A DNA stretch of 64,000 nucleotides from Longitalea luteola (GCF_017356035.1 NZ_JAFIQX010000008.1:186001-250000); one strand, 5' to 3'. Counted from the first letter of the stretch, positions 1-9,330 are shown. Made by a program: numbers and translations. The notes: generated by a model from the letters alone, not told the origin.

Positions 1-1259
1 GAGCCATAACGGAACGGCTCCAGGTTGGCCAGGATATGCACGTTCTCTATTTGCACGGTCCCAATGCGGCTAAGGCTGCGGTGCAGTTCTGCCCAGGGAC
101 CGCGGGGTTCATACGTTGTCAACGCTTCACCATTGAACTTTGCCTCCGTATACAGGTTCTTATAAATGGGTAAGGCTTCTTTCATCACCCGTGGCGCGTC
201 GGTATCGTGCGCGCGCAATACGATCGGCGGCTCGTCTTTCTTGCCCAGCATTTTCAAACCATCCTGCACGCCCGGAATAATGGTCTTTGTAAACCAGTCC
301 ACATCATCCTGCCCTACTCCTTCCATGGCCTCGCCCAATGCCACCATCAGGCCCACGTTGGGATACTTGGCCACGAATGCGGCTATGGATTTACGCGTGT
401 AATCGGAGATCAATGGAATGATCGGCCGGTTACGGTCCTGCGTTTTTATATTGTGCTTTTCAGCAAATGGCTTTGATACAATTATGTTATAGAACATTTG
501 TATTACCCAGATGCCGCGTTTGTCTGCTTCTGATGTGAGAAAGGCAAACAGTTCTTCATTCTTTTTAAATGTGGCATCGTCTACTTCCACTGCATAGGGA
601 TACTCTTTGGTACGTACGAGCGAAGCAAACGGGTGGCCATTCCACAAATACAGTGAGTTCAGGCGGTTCACTACCAGTGAATCGAGGTACTGGATCCAAA
701 GTTTTTTATCGTATAACCAGGGAAATGTTTCAGGTGTATACGGATATTCATATACGGTCCTTCCCGGTAAATAATATGGCTTTTGTACGCCTATACAGGT
801 TCCGCGCAATACCATTTCCGGTTTGTCGACTATTGAGAAATTCGCGGGGATCGCTTTTTTATTGCTTACCTCTTCAGCCAGCTCGAGGCAGCCGTATAAA
901 GCGCCTGAGGCATCGGTACCGGCAATGATAACGCCTTTGCTATTGCTTTTTATAGAAAATCCTTCTTTGCCAGTTGTATCGGGTTTCAGTTGAAAGGCCC
1001 CGGCGGCTTTTTTGATCAGTGCATCGCCATAGTTACCTGCTACAATGGTCGTTCCGTTGGCTGCAAATTTTGCATCGCCGGAAACCACTACTTTATAGCC
1101 GGCGCTACGCAAGGCCACCGCCAGTTTCTCTGTTCCGTACTTGACTCTCGGGGAGCTGTTCGCAGTTACAATAGTAACGTTCTTATCCGCGGGTTTGTCA
1201 GAAGCCCAGGTAGTGTTAAGGGTCACCAGGCTAACAACCAATACAAGAAAGCCTTTCAT
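1..1259 (-). CDS. Secreted glycoside-hydrolase-like protein (partial, C-terminus outside window)
   Basis: An open reading frame runs from an ATG at 1259 to the window edge, giving about 419 residues with no stop. The N-terminus (MKGFLVLVVSLVTLNTTWAS) is a signal peptide. Residues about 25-150 resemble the GH20b/GH67-type N-terminal domain that precedes the catalytic barrel in alpha-glucuronidases and hexosaminidases. The following part contains YLWNGHPFASL and a GEAMEG segment typical of a TIM-barrel glycosidase. It is the last visible gene of a minus-strand series, 87 bp after the oxidoreductase, so it may supply the sugar that the permease and oxidoreductase handle. The exact GH family is not assignable from this part. 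Confidence 0.72.
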   Translation of the reverse strand, partial: MKGFLVLVVSLVTLNTTWASDKPADKNVTIVTANSSPRVKYGTEKLAVALRSAGYKVVVSGDAKFAANGTTIVAGNYGDALIKKAAGAFQLKPDTTGKEGFSIKSNSKGVIIAGTDASGALYGCLELAEEVSNKKAIPANFSIVDKPEMVLRGTCIGVQKPYYLPGRTVYEYPYTPETFPWLYDKKLWIQYLDSLVVNRLNSLYLWNGHPFASLVRTKEYPYAVEVDDATFKKNEELFAFLTSEADKRGIWVIQMFYNIIVSKPFAEKHNIKTQDRNRPIIPLISDYTRKSIAAFVAKYPNVGLMVALGEAMEGVGQDDVDWFTKTIIPGVQDGLKMLGKKDEPPIVLRAHDTDAPRVMKEALPIYKNLYTEAKFNGEALTTYEPRGPWAELHRSLSRIGTVQIENVHILANLEPFRYG

Positions 1260-1346
1260 TAGAATAGTTGTGATTTAAAAATTTACGGTTTAGATATCTC
1301 TATTAGTGTATTTAAATTATTGTAATTCCATTAGTTAATTATCACA

Positions 1347-2408
1347 TCAGCTAATTAGCTCATTGAGTCTGACCCCTCCCCGCCCACTCGACATATACGC
1401 CGCTTCTACACATGCCATCGTATATATGCAATCTTCCACTGAGTTATCGGGTGTTGATATTTCGCCGGCTGCTGCCTGCATCACCTGTTCCATACTGCCT
1501 ATAAATGCATGCGGGAACCAGCTTCCTTCCACAGCCAGTGTTTTCCATTCACCGGGCTCATTGCCCGTCATAGTGATATATTGAAACTGATCTGCCACCC
1601 CATGCGGGTAGTTCATAAGCAGTCCCATATTTATTTTAACGGCGCCCTGCGTTCCTTCGAACTTTATATAGGAATGCTGGTGCTCCAGTCCGAACTTGTG
1701 ACAATGGTTGGTGATGATATTCGCCCTGATGGTATCACCATAATCCATAATGATGTTGCTCCGCACAGATGCCAGCTGGCTCATATCAGGATGTTTCACC
1801 GTTTTTGCATACACGCCGGCCGGATTTCCAAAGAATGTTCGTACCAGGTCGATATAATGGATGCTGTGATATAATATCTCCACCCGGGGCGATTCGTACA
1901 GGAATGTCCATAAATGCCAGGGAGTGAAAACGTTCACATTTATTTCAATATCGCACAGTTGCCCAAGCGCACCCTGTTCGATCAATTTTCTCGCAGCTTT
2001 TATGAAGGGAGCATAACGCAGTTGAAAGTTTATGGCTGCCACCAGGTTTTTATCCCTGGTGTACTGCAGAATAGCTTTGGCCTCGTCATAATGATTGCCC
2101 ATTGGTTTCTGGATCAACACCGCTGATCCGGCAGGCAGGTACTCCAGCACCTGCCTGATCGCTGAACCGGGCACTGCTACATCATACACTACCGGCGACA
2201 GGTTCAACCGCACTGCATCTTCAATTCGCTCGAAGACCATCGGTATATTGAACTTCTGCGCGGTGTTACGGGCTTTCTCTTTATCTATATCAAAAATACC
2301 GGCCACATTATAACCAGCCAACTGGTAGGCCGGCAGGTGTGCATCGTTTACAATACCGCCAGCGCCGATAATAACAATGGGTGCTTTATATGATAATGCT
2401 TCCTTCAC
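1347..2408 (-). CDS. Gfo/Idh/MocA family oxidoreductase
   Basis: A 353-residue NAD(P)-dependent sugar or cyclitol dehydrogenase-type protein. The N-terminal Rossmann fold shows the glycine-rich loop IGAGGIVNDAH (residues about 14-24). The family EKP motif is present as QKP (around 100-102), with the catalytic-site lysine retained. The YHSIHYIDLVR stretch near residue 183 is the usual second-domain active-site region. No signal peptide is visible, so it is cytoplasmic. It lies 137 bp downstream of the RhaT-like permease and upstream of a secreted glycosidase, so it probably oxidises or epimerises the imported sugar. The substrate cannot be read from the sequence. Confidence 0.88.
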   Translation of the reverse strand: MKEALSYKAPIVIIGAGGIVNDAHLPAYQLAGYNVAGIFDIDKEKARNTAQKFNIPMVFERIEDAVRLNLSPVVYDVAVPGSAIRQVLEYLPAGSAVLIQKPMGNHYDEAKAILQYTRDKNLVAAINFQLRYAPFIKAARKLIEQGALGQLCDIEINVNVFTPWHLWTFLYESPRVEILYHSIHYIDLVRTFFGNPAGVYAKTVKHPDMSQLASVRSNIIMDYGDTIRANIITNHCHKFGLEHQHSYIKFEGTQGAVKINMGLLMNYPHGVADQFQYITMTGNEPGEWKTLAVEGSWFPHAFIGSMEQVMQAAAGEISTPDNSVEDCIYTMACVEAAYMSSGRGGVRLNELIS

Positions 2409-2436
2409 TTAATTTTGAATAGTGGCAAAATTATGA

Positions 2437-2550
2437 GTTTGTGGTTTATGGTTTGTGGTTTGTGGTTCTTCCGGTGTAACCGGCTGATTAAATTTATACC
2501 TCCCGAATGGGAAACAACTACAAACAACAAACTACGAACTACAAACTATA
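2437..2550. repeat. Heptad-repeat hairpin between permease and oxidoreductase genes
   Basis: Two opposed arms of 7-bp units. Positions 2437-2471 read GTTTGTG GTTTATG GTTTGTG GTTTGTG GTTCTTC. Positions 2516-2550 read AACTACA AACAACA AACTACG AACTACA AACTATA, which is close to the reverse complement. The arms could fold into an imperfect hairpin with a loop of about 45 nt. The right arm runs over the stop codon (2546-2548) of the permease gene. Confidence 0.8.
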
Positions 2551-3583
2551 CACTGCCTAAGTAATTTCCATATGTTAAGGCAAGCACCGCTATTACTAAA
2601 ATAATAAGGGCCAAAACAAGCGTAACAATCGTTTTCCGGCGGCATTTCACCCATTCGCGCATCAACAAGCCCGCCACCGAGCTGAATAAAACCAGCATGA
2701 TCATGTGTATAGCCCAGCTGCTATACTGGTATTTCCCCATGCGCACATGTCCTAACCCATAAAAGAAGAATTGTGAATACCACAACATGCCGGTGAGTAC
2801 AGCCATGACAAAATTTACCAGCAAGCGATTGTTGGGTCCACTTTGCCGGTACTCGGCAAACGTTTTTTCTTTGCGGTGCAGGTATATGCAATATATAAGG
2901 GTAGATACAAAAGCGCCTGAATTCGAAAAAATGTAAACAATATTGATCTTGAAATTTCCACTGCCATATTTTGCAGCCACTTCCGCGATCGGTTCGCCCT
3001 GATCGATCGAAAAGCCATACACGGCCGATAACACTCCTGCGAGGAAACAAAGCGGTAAACCTTTGGCCAACGAAAAGGTATGGCCTGTATCGTGGTTTAA
3101 TCTCAGATCATTTTCTTTAAACCGGCCTGCCACGCCACAGCAGGCAATGCCCAGCGCACCGATGATGATGCCGGCCATGACCCAGCTGGCGCCGTTCTGC
3201 GAAAACAGGGAGGCCAACTGCCCGTGCACCAGCGGCGGCAATAAGGTTCCCAATACGCAGGAAATACCCACGGCAATGGCATAGGTGAGTGAAAATCCTA
3301 CATACCTGATAGCCATACCGAAAGCAGTACCGCCAATACCATAAGCCACACCATATATAAAGGTTTTAACCATGGCATCGGAAGGCGCTTCCCGTAATAC
3401 AGTGCCAATTTGGGGAATAGTTAACCAGGCGATCGCCAGCGGTAATAATAACCAGCAAACAGCGGCCTGCGCCAGCCAATAGGTTTGCCATGACCATTTC
3501 GCCACTTTCTTTTGCGGCGTGTAACACATGGCTGCACAGGAGGCTCCTACTGAATGATATATGACACCGGTTATTACTTCCAT
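2546..3583 (-). CDS. RhaT-like (DMT superfamily) sugar/proton symporter
   Basis: A 345-residue integral membrane protein with about ten hydrophobic segments, homologous in layout to the L-rhamnose/H+ symporter RhaT. The N-terminus MEVITGVIYHSVGASCAAMC followed by TPQKKVAKWSWQTYWLAQA matches the RhaT pattern (small-residue TM1, then a basic-aromatic loop). A second member of the same family lies at 55317-56405 inside the rhamnose operon. This copy instead sits with a Gfo/Idh/MocA oxidoreductase and a glycosidase-like gene, so it probably carries a different deoxy- or modified sugar. It follows a transcription terminator at 3656-3677 and may therefore have its own promoter. Confidence 0.85.
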   Translation of the reverse strand: MEVITGVIYHSVGASCAAMCYTPQKKVAKWSWQTYWLAQAAVCWLLLPLAIAWLTIPQIGTVLREAPSDAMVKTFIYGVAYGIGGTAFGMAIRYVGFSLTYAIAVGISCVLGTLLPPLVHGQLASLFSQNGASWVMAGIIIGALGIACCGVAGRFKENDLRLNHDTGHTFSLAKGLPLCFLAGVLSAVYGFSIDQGEPIAEVAAKYGSGNFKINIVYIFSNSGAFVSTLIYCIYLHRKEKTFAEYRQSGPNNRLLVNFVMAVLTGMLWYSQFFFYGLGHVRMGKYQYSSWAIHMIMLVLFSSVAGLLMREWVKCRRKTIVTLVLALIILVIAVLALTYGNYLGSV

Positions 3584-3655
3584 CTGGTTTGCACTCGTTA
3601 TTTAATTGTCAAACACACATTAATGTTACAACACAGTACAGGATCGATTGTATTA

Positions 3656-3677
3656 AAAACGCTAAATATAGCGTTTT
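3656..3677 (-). terminator. Intrinsic terminator after the amidohydrolase gene
   Basis: Perfect 9-bp inverted repeat AAAACGCTA / TAGCGTTTT with a 4-nt AATA loop. Read on the minus strand it ends in five T residues. It separates the CoA-transferase/amidohydrolase genes from the RhaT-like permease gene. Confidence 0.75.
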
Positions 3678-3733
3678 ATCATAACGTCAATAATACATTT
3701 ATATATCTTAATACTGGTTTAATAAATTTCTAA

Positions 3734-4579
3734 TCAAAGATTGTAAAAGGCTACCGCATTCTTATATGCCGCTTTCTGAAGGGCGGCATCGGTCAGTACA
3801 TTAGATAGCACTTTCATATACTGCTGCCAGGTGTGCTGATAGGTTCCCGCCAGCAGGCTCACCGGCCAGTCGCCGCCACAGCAAACGCGGTTCTCGCCAA
3901 AATGTTCCAGTACAAATTCAATATATGGCTGAATATCGTCGGTGGTCCAGCTACTGCCTTTTTTGGAACAGGTACCCAGGCCGGATATTTTCACATAAAA
4001 GTTCTTGTGCGATGCGGCTGTTCTCATCAGCTCGCCCCATTCGCCAAACCGCTCGCCGGTGGCAATGGGCGGCTGGTTCATGTGATCGAGCATCAACCTT
4101 AATTCCGGCACTTTCTGCGCTACTTCCAGGGCCGTTATCAAATGCTGGGGAGTTACACCCACCACATCGTACGGCACATCATAAGCCGCCAGCACAGAAA
4201 GACTTTGGGTCACCGCCGGTTGTAATAACCATTGCGGATCGGGTTCATCGTGTATCAGGTGGCGCACCCCCTTAAAATAAGGATTACCCAGGTATTCTTT
4301 GAGGGCGGTTGCTGTGAAGGAAGGATCCTGTAAAGGCATCCAGCCCACTACCCCTTTTATCCAGCCGGTTGCATTGGCAACCTGTAACATCCAGTTCGTG
4401 TCTTCAAAATTATTGGCCGCCTGCACCAGCACGCCGCCGGTAATGGCGGTCTTTTCTACTTCGGCCTGTAATTCTTCTATATCGTAATTGCGGTTAAGAA
4501 TAGAGGTATCGTTCTTCAACCACTCATACTCGGCTTTTGCAAAATTCCATATGTGAACATGCGTATCGATGATTTCCAT
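3734..4579 (-). CDS. Amidohydrolase-2 family lactonase (L-fuconolactonase/rhamnonolactonase-like)
   Basis: 281 residues from the ATG at 4579. An upstream in-frame start would add 16 residues, but MEIIDTHVHIW is the family's normal N-terminus. The HxH metal motif (His7, His9) opens a TIM barrel. HLIHDEPDPQWLL, LMLDHMNQPP and CCGGDWPVSLL carry the later barrel His/Asp positions expected in COG3618 proteins, which hydrolyse sugar-acid lactones such as L-fucono-1,5-lactone. It lies about 90 bp after the first CoA-transferase and just before a terminator, so it is the last gene of that unit. This suggests an oxidative sugar pathway running through a lactone; the substrate is inferred. Confidence 0.85.
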   Translation of the reverse strand: MEIIDTHVHIWNFAKAEYEWLKNDTSILNRNYDIEELQAEVEKTAITGGVLVQAANNFEDTNWMLQVANATGWIKGVVGWMPLQDPSFTATALKEYLGNPYFKGVRHLIHDEPDPQWLLQPAVTQSLSVLAAYDVPYDVVGVTPQHLITALEVAQKVPELRLMLDHMNQPPIATGERFGEWGELMRTAASHKNFYVKISGLGTCSKKGSSWTTDDIQPYIEFVLEHFGENRVCCGGDWPVSLLAGTYQHTWQQYMKVLSNVLTDAALQKAAYKNAVAFYNL

Positions 4580-4672
4580 GGCAATCCGTTTATATCGAAT
4601 ATTGATTAAGGTTTGTGTCAGCCGCAAGATACTAATAAGCAGTTACGGCCTCCCCGCTTTCTGCTTTATATC

Positions 4673-5836
4673 TCATAATTCGATATTGGATGCTTTTACG
4701 CCAAACTGTTCTTCTATCTGTTCATTATGTTCACCCAGCATCGGGGCACCGATGTCGGAAGTATAAAGCTCTCCGTCGATCCTGATGGGGCAACGGGTAG
4801 TGGTTATAGAAAGTCCGTTGCTGGTCTTTACCTTCAACTCCATATTCAGCGCCTGGTAACCGTTCTCCTGTACCAGCGTATCGTAATCGAGCACTTTTGC
4901 GCACCAGATATCGGCTGGTTCCAGCACGGCCAGCCAGTCTTCTGTATTGCGGCCAAGCAAATGGGCAGCGAGTATGGTCTTGATCTCATCCCGCTTTACA
5001 AACCACTCGGCTGTATTCGTAAACTGCTGTAACGGGTCGCATTGCAGCAGGGTTGCCAGTTGTACAATATTACCCATGGCCAGCGCGAGGTAGCCGTTGG
5101 CTGTTTTATAAATGCCATAGGGGGCCGACAAATACGCATGTCCATTATTGATCTCACTGCGCACCGGTAATTCGCGGCCGTCGTTATAAAAACAGGTGAG
5201 CACTTCAAACTGGAAATCGAGTATTGATTCCAACATGCTTACCTGCACCAGGCTGCCTTCGTTGGTAATGGCCCGCTGGTATAATGCGGCCAGAATACCC
5301 TGGGCAATATGGGTCCCTGCCAGGATATCTACAACCGCCACACCCATAGGCGTAGGATTATCGCTGCGGTTGCTGCTCAACCAGGTCAATCCTGATACGG
5401 CTTGCAACAACAGGTCCTGACCGGGCAGGTCTTTCCAGGGCCCTTCATTCCCATAGCCACTTACCTCGGCGTAAATGATCTGCGGGTTAATGGCCTTTAC
5501 TGCTTCATAATCCAGGCCCAGCCTTTCCATAACACCGGGGCGGAAATTATGCATCAGCACGTCTGCCTGGGCAATGATCCTTTTTACTTTCTCCAGGTCT
5601 TCTTCATTCTTCAGGTCAGCCGCATAACTTTGCTTGTTGCGGTTGATGGCGTGAAAAATAGTAGACTCCCCTTCTATCATCACATTCGACACATACAATT
5701 GCCGGCAGATATCGCCTACGCCCGTACGTTCGATCTTGATCACCTGCGCTCCCATATCGGCCAGTCGTAAACCAGCCGAAGGGCCAGATAAGAACTGGCT
5801 GAAATCAACAACTATTATATCCTGTAAGGGTTTCAT
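4673..5836 (-). CDS. Class III (CaiB/BaiF) CoA-transferase, copy 1
   Basis: 387 residues, the usual length for the formyl-CoA/carnitine-CoA transferase family. The N-terminus [20 protein letters not shown] and [10 protein letters not shown] are family signatures. [15 protein letters not shown] follows near residue 96. Asp170 in VVDILAGTH aligns with the catalytic aspartate (Asp169 in Oxalobacter formyl-CoA transferase). It is clearly paralogous to the upstream neighbour (both share the TTTRCPIRI segment near the C-terminus), and 160 bp of hairpin-forming repeat separates them. It moves CoA between carboxylic acids; the acids are unknown. Paired copies could act on different acids or form a heteromeric enzyme. 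Confidence 0.9.
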   Translation of the reverse strand: MKPLQDIIVVDFSQFLSGPSAGLRLADMGAQVIKIERTGVGDICRQLYVSNVMIEGESTIFHAINRNKQSYAADLKNEEDLEKVKRIIAQADVLMHNFRPGVMERLGLDYEAVKAINPQIIYAEVSGYGNEGPWKDLPGQDLLLQAVSGLTWLSSNRSDNPTPMGVAVVDILAGTHIAQGILAALYQRAITNEGSLVQVSMLESILDFQFEVLTCFYNDGRELPVRSEINNGHAYLSAPYGIYKTANGYLALAMGNIVQLATLLQCDPLQQFTNTAEWFVKRDEIKTILAAHLLGRNTEDWLAVLEPADIWCAKVLDYDTLVQENGYQALNMELKVKTSNGLSITTTRCPIRIDGELYTSDIGAPMLGEHNEQIEEQFGVKASNIEL

Positions 5837-5889
5837 TCCTTCTTTTAATGATTAGGTTTTACTACCGGCATTCCGGTTATTAGTTTGCT

Positions 5890-5982
5890 GTTACAGGTTT
5901 CAGGTTACAAGTTTCAGGGGGAAAAAGTTGATTTTGCGTTTTTAACATAAAACCCTGCAACCTGGACCTTGTAACCTGTAAC
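5890..5982. repeat. Heptad-repeat hairpin between the two CoA-transferase genes
   Basis: Left arm 5890-5919 is built of GTTACAG/GTTTCAG/GTTACAA units. Right arm 5953-5982 carries the complementary CCTGTAAC/CTTGTAAC words. The arms pair imperfectly over about 30 bp with a loop of about 33 nt. The right arm ends 14 bp from the stop codon of the upstream gene (5997). Confidence 0.8.
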
Positions 5983-5996
5983 GCATCATTTACCGT

Positions 5997-7148
5997 TTAA
6001 GACTTCACTTTAAGCAATTCCTTATTTATTTGTTTCGTATGCTCTCCCAATTGCGGTGCCGGTTTGGACGAAAATAACCGCTGGCCATTGATGCGTATCG
6101 GGCAACGGGTAGTTGTAATATCCTTTCCCTTCGATGTAGTGATCGTTTGTTCCATTTGCAAACAGGTATACGCTTCCTGCTCTGTCAGTCTTTTCCAATC
6201 CAGCACTTCCATCGCCCAGAGGTCTTTGGCATGCATCTTTTCAAGCCATACCGAAGATGGTTGCGTTAACAGGTGTTTGGCCAGCACCGACTTGATCTCA
6301 TCCCGCAAACTAAAGGCAACCTTTTGGTCGTAAGCCATCAGTTCATTACAGCCAATGGCTTTTGCCAGTTGCTTTATATCTACCATCGCGATGGCAATAT
6401 GCCCGTCGGCCGTAGCGTAAATGCCATACGGCGCATGTAATAACGGATGGCCGTTATTCACTTTGCTGCGTTTCGGCAATTTGCCACTGCTATGATAAGT
6501 AGTTAATAATTCAAACTGAAAATCGAGTAAGGATTCCAGCAGACTGATCTCTATTAAAGCGCCAGTGCCGGTCTTGTGCCTCCTGATCAATGCGCTCAAA
6601 ATACCCTGCACCAGTTGTGAACCGCATAAATTGTCAGCAATGGCCAAACCAAAAGGCATGGGATTGTCTTTGGCATTGCCGGTGGTATATGCCAAACCGC
6701 TCATCGACTGCAACAGCAGGTCCTGACCAGGGCGGTTCTTCCAGGGGCCTTCTTTGCCATACCCGCTGATGGCGCCATATATAATACGTGGATTGATCTT
6801 TTTTACTTCCGGGTAACCCAGGCCTATCTTCTCCATAATGCCTGGCCTGAAATTGTGGGTGAGCACGTCTGCTTTTTCAATAAGCTTCTTCACCATCGCC
6901 AGATCTTCCGGATTCTTGAGATCGGCTGTATAACTTTCTTTATTGCGGTTGATGGTATGGAATAACAGGGAGCTGTCATCTGTCCAAAGGTCTTTGATAG
7001 ATAACCGGCGGCAGGCATCCCCGGTATCGGGACGCTCCACTTTTATGACGCGCGCCCCCAGGTCGGCCAAACGCAAGCCGGCTGAAGGCCCGGACAAGTA
7101 CTGGCTGAATTCCAGCACCAGCAATCCCTGTAAAGGCAATCGACTCAT
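5997..7148 (-). CDS. Class III (CaiB/BaiF) CoA-transferase, copy 2
   Basis: 383 residues. [31 protein letters not shown] and HNFRPGIMEKIGLGY are the family motifs. Asp172 in IADNLCGSQ is the expected catalytic aspartate. Its ATG overlaps the stop of the preceding binding-protein-like gene by 4 bp, which implies translational coupling and a shared job. Copy 1 follows on the same strand. Together with the MaoC hydratase this indicates chemistry on a CoA thioester. Both copies keep the active-site aspartate, so neither looks like a dead subunit. Confidence 0.9.
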   Translation of the reverse strand: MSRLPLQGLLVLEFSQYLSGPSAGLRLADLGARVIKVERPDTGDACRRLSIKDLWTDDSSLLFHTINRNKESYTADLKNPEDLAMVKKLIEKADVLTHNFRPGIMEKIGLGYPEVKKINPRIIYGAISGYGKEGPWKNRPGQDLLLQSMSGLAYTTGNAKDNPMPFGLAIADNLCGSQLVQGILSALIRRHKTGTGALIEISLLESLLDFQFELLTTYHSSGKLPKRSKVNNGHPLLHAPYGIYATADGHIAIAMVDIKQLAKAIGCNELMAYDQKVAFSLRDEIKSVLAKHLLTQPSSVWLEKMHAKDLWAMEVLDWKRLTEQEAYTCLQMEQTITTSKGKDITTTRCPIRINGQRLFSSKPAPQLGEHTKQINKELLKVKS

Positions 7149-8311
7149 ATTGACAAGCTCATTTTTTCGCCCTTGCGGCTTTGTTGATAAATGCGGTCTA
7201 TTTCTTTCAGCACGTTCTCAGGATTTCCGCCCTGTAACATGTATTGTTGAACCGGGTCTCCGGCATGATCCTGAAAATGAAGGTACCCATTATAGCGCGG
7301 ACGCATGTAACCATTCTTCATCACCGGCATTACGGCATGGAAAAAGCTGTTCGTAAGCACGTTTGCCATGTTGTTCGTCCATGCGGCCAGATGCCCTGGC
7401 TGCCCGCCATGCTGCACATAAAAAGTTGACTGACACTCTTCGCTGCAAACCCAGGCTGCAAATTCAACGGCTTCTTTCTTATGTTTAGTATATGACGATA
7501 CGGCCAATCCGGTGCCGCCAATAGTACTGCGTAACCGTTTTTTGCCAAAATGAACCAGGTTGGCATAGGTCAGCAAATGTTTCGCATAGCCTACCCTGGC
7601 ATAATTGGAATAGCAATAGGCAAAGGGACAATACCAGTAATCGTTGGTGGTTGACATCAACTCCGCCACCTGGATAGGATTACAGGAGAACAGTTTTTTA
7701 TCGATCAGCGAATACAGCTCCCGCATGGTTTGCAAAGCCTGTACGCCCGTTTCTTTACTTATCACCTGCTCGCTGCTGCGAAATGGTTCTTCGCCCAACG
7801 CAATACAGAACATGTAAAAGTTCATGAGTGTATCTATGGGGATGGAAGGAATAGCCACCTTGCCATCTTTCGCCAGGGCAATCAGTTCTTCCCAGGTATC
7901 GGGCACGGCTACACCGTTGTGTTGAAACAGATCGGCCCGGTAACTGGCAGCAGGCGTGGCGGCATCGATGGCCAGCGCCCACTGGTGATTATCGTAATAA
8001 TAGCTTATATGCGATTCGCCTACCGTATTGCTCGACTGGTTATGCAGATAAGCAGCCGGTAAATATTCATCGAGCGGTAATACACTGTTCGTAGCTGCTG
8101 CACAACCTACCCAGGGGTGGTCGATGATCAGCAGGTCGTAATCATTTACCAGTTTTTCCAGGGGAAAATCGGCAAACTCCTGTAAGGTCCTTTTCTTCCA
8201 TTGTATGGTCACCTTTGGGTTGAGCTCCGAAAAACGCTGGGCCGCCGCCAGTAATGGGGTAATGCCTCTGCTGTGCCCCCAGGTAATGCCGTTCAAAACG
8301 ATTTCAGCCAT
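7145..8311 (-). CDS. Family-1-type solute-binding-protein homologue without a signal peptide
   Basis: 388 residues with the fold signature of ABC extracellular sugar-binding proteins: two lobes, LIIDHPWVGCAA, PLDEYLPAAYLHNQ, PDTWEELIALAKDG, and a late IGGTGLAVSSYTKHKKEAVEF segment. Unusually, the protein starts MAEIVLNGITWGHSRGITPL, with no hydrophobic signal or lipobox. The gene begins only 7 bp after the MaoC stop, so no longer N-terminus is possible without overlapping that gene. No ABC permease or ATPase is nearby. It is therefore probably cytoplasmic and works with the CoA enzymes, either as an enzyme or as a ligand-binding partner on an old binding-protein scaffold. Function unknown. 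Confidence 0.85.
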   Translation of the reverse strand: MAEIVLNGITWGHSRGITPLLAAAQRFSELNPKVTIQWKKRTLQEFADFPLEKLVNDYDLLIIDHPWVGCAAATNSVLPLDEYLPAAYLHNQSSNTVGESHISYYYDNHQWALAIDAATPAASYRADLFQHNGVAVPDTWEELIALAKDGKVAIPSIPIDTLMNFYMFCIALGEEPFRSSEQVISKETGVQALQTMRELYSLIDKKLFSCNPIQVAELMSTTNDYWYCPFAYCYSNYARVGYAKHLLTYANLVHFGKKRLRSTIGGTGLAVSSYTKHKKEAVEFAAWVCSEECQSTFYVQHGGQPGHLAAWTNNMANVLTNSFFHAVMPVMKNGYMRPRYNGYLHFQDHAGDPVQQYMLQGGNPENVLKEIDRIYQQSRKGEKMSLSI

Positions 8312-8318
8312 ATCTTTC

Positions 8319-8762
8319 CTAACTTTCTTTTTTATTTACCAACAATACGTGTTCACATACCATCACCAGCTCACCGTGTTGGTTAAATACTTCTACCAAT
8401 TCGGTAACCAGGCCATACCCTGGTTTTTTATGTTCTTTTTTATTTGAGATAGTAACAGTGGCTTTTATTGTGTCGCCAATGAAAACAGGTTTTATAAAAC
8501 GGAGCCGGTCGTAGCCATAGGTCATAGACACTTCATTGATCACATGCGCTGTTAAACCTACCGCAATGGTAAAGATGAGGGTACCATGGGCAATACGCTT
8601 TTTAAAGGGCTGGGTCTTGCACCATTCTTCATCCATATGATGGGGGAAAAAATCGCCGGACTGGCCTGCATGAATGACAATATCTGTTTCAGTGACCGTA
8701 CGTCCGCCGGTGGATCGTTTTTCGTTCAGTTCGAATTCTTCAAAATATTTAATAATACCCAT
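8319..8762 (-). CDS. MaoC-like hot-dog (R)-hydratase
   Basis: 147 residues, a single hot-dog domain of the MaoC/(R)-specific enoyl-CoA hydratase family. The hydratase-2 motif is recognisable at [16 protein letters not shown]: Asp37 and His42 have catalytic spacing, but the usual asparagine of GDxNP is Phe. [15 protein letters not shown] is the typical helix after the motif. It is the first gene of the minus-strand set, followed after 7 bp by the binding-protein homologue. It probably adds or removes water on an acyl-CoA made by the CoA-transferases. Confidence 0.87.
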   Translation of the reverse strand: MGIIKYFEEFELNEKRSTGGRTVTETDIVIHAGQSGDFFPHHMDEEWCKTQPFKKRIAHGTLIFTIAVGLTAHVINEVSMTYGYDRLRFIKPVFIGDTIKATVTISNKKEHKKPGYGLVTELVEVFNQHGELVMVCEHVLLVNKKES

Positions 8763-9021
8763 ACAGGATGTAGAAATTATCTTATATTCTTTGATCAGAT
8801 TTTAAAAATCAAGCTAATGGTTGGCATAATGCCATTATAAAATACATGATCCAGGCTGGTGAATAGGCTGATGTGGCCACGTGCAGATGTAGAAAATGGA
8901 ACCATTTTTTTCATAAGCAACTCTTTTTCAATCGTAATAGATCTCAGGCGTTTTACAACCAGAATATCATCGGATGCCTGTTAAGAACTGTCATTTATCA
9001 CATTCGGAGTTGATGGAAAGA

Positions 9022-9128
9022 CGTGCCACGTCAGTTTGAGACAGTCGCTTTTGAGAGCTTCAGGTAATTGTTAACTGGCCTTTATCGTCGTTTGTAGATA
9101 CAAAAACAATGCAGGCACACGTGGCACG
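9022..9128. repeat. GTGCCAC-family inverted repeat
   Basis: Perfect 10-bp inverted repeat CGTGCCACGT (9022-9031) / ACGTGGCACG (9119-9128), with 87 nt between the arms. The core matches hairpins at 21551, 49635 and 55240. Confidence 0.6.
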
Positions 9129-9330
9129 CCTCGTCCTTGCTGCTTTTGCTAAATAACCAACACTGAACGCTTTAAAGTGGAAAGCTACACAATATTGCCA
9201 CGGGCGTCAATGTCAGGTTTAACTGAAATGATGGAATATTTTACTAAATAATAATGGCCTGCATGTAACAACTAAAGCACTTTTAAGCGAAAGCCCTCCA
9301 TATCTTACTAAATTCAAGGCATTTGGGGTT

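Noticed and set aside
1260-1346. Promoter for the left-edge glycosidase gene
   Set aside because: The 87-bp gap is A/T-rich but shows no TTTG/TAnnTTTG pair on the minus strand; read-through from the oxidoreductase gene is as likely.
5196-5770. Plus-strand frames opposite the first CoA-transferase
   Set aside because: Antisense shadows of a clear class III CoA-transferase, without start context or family similarity.
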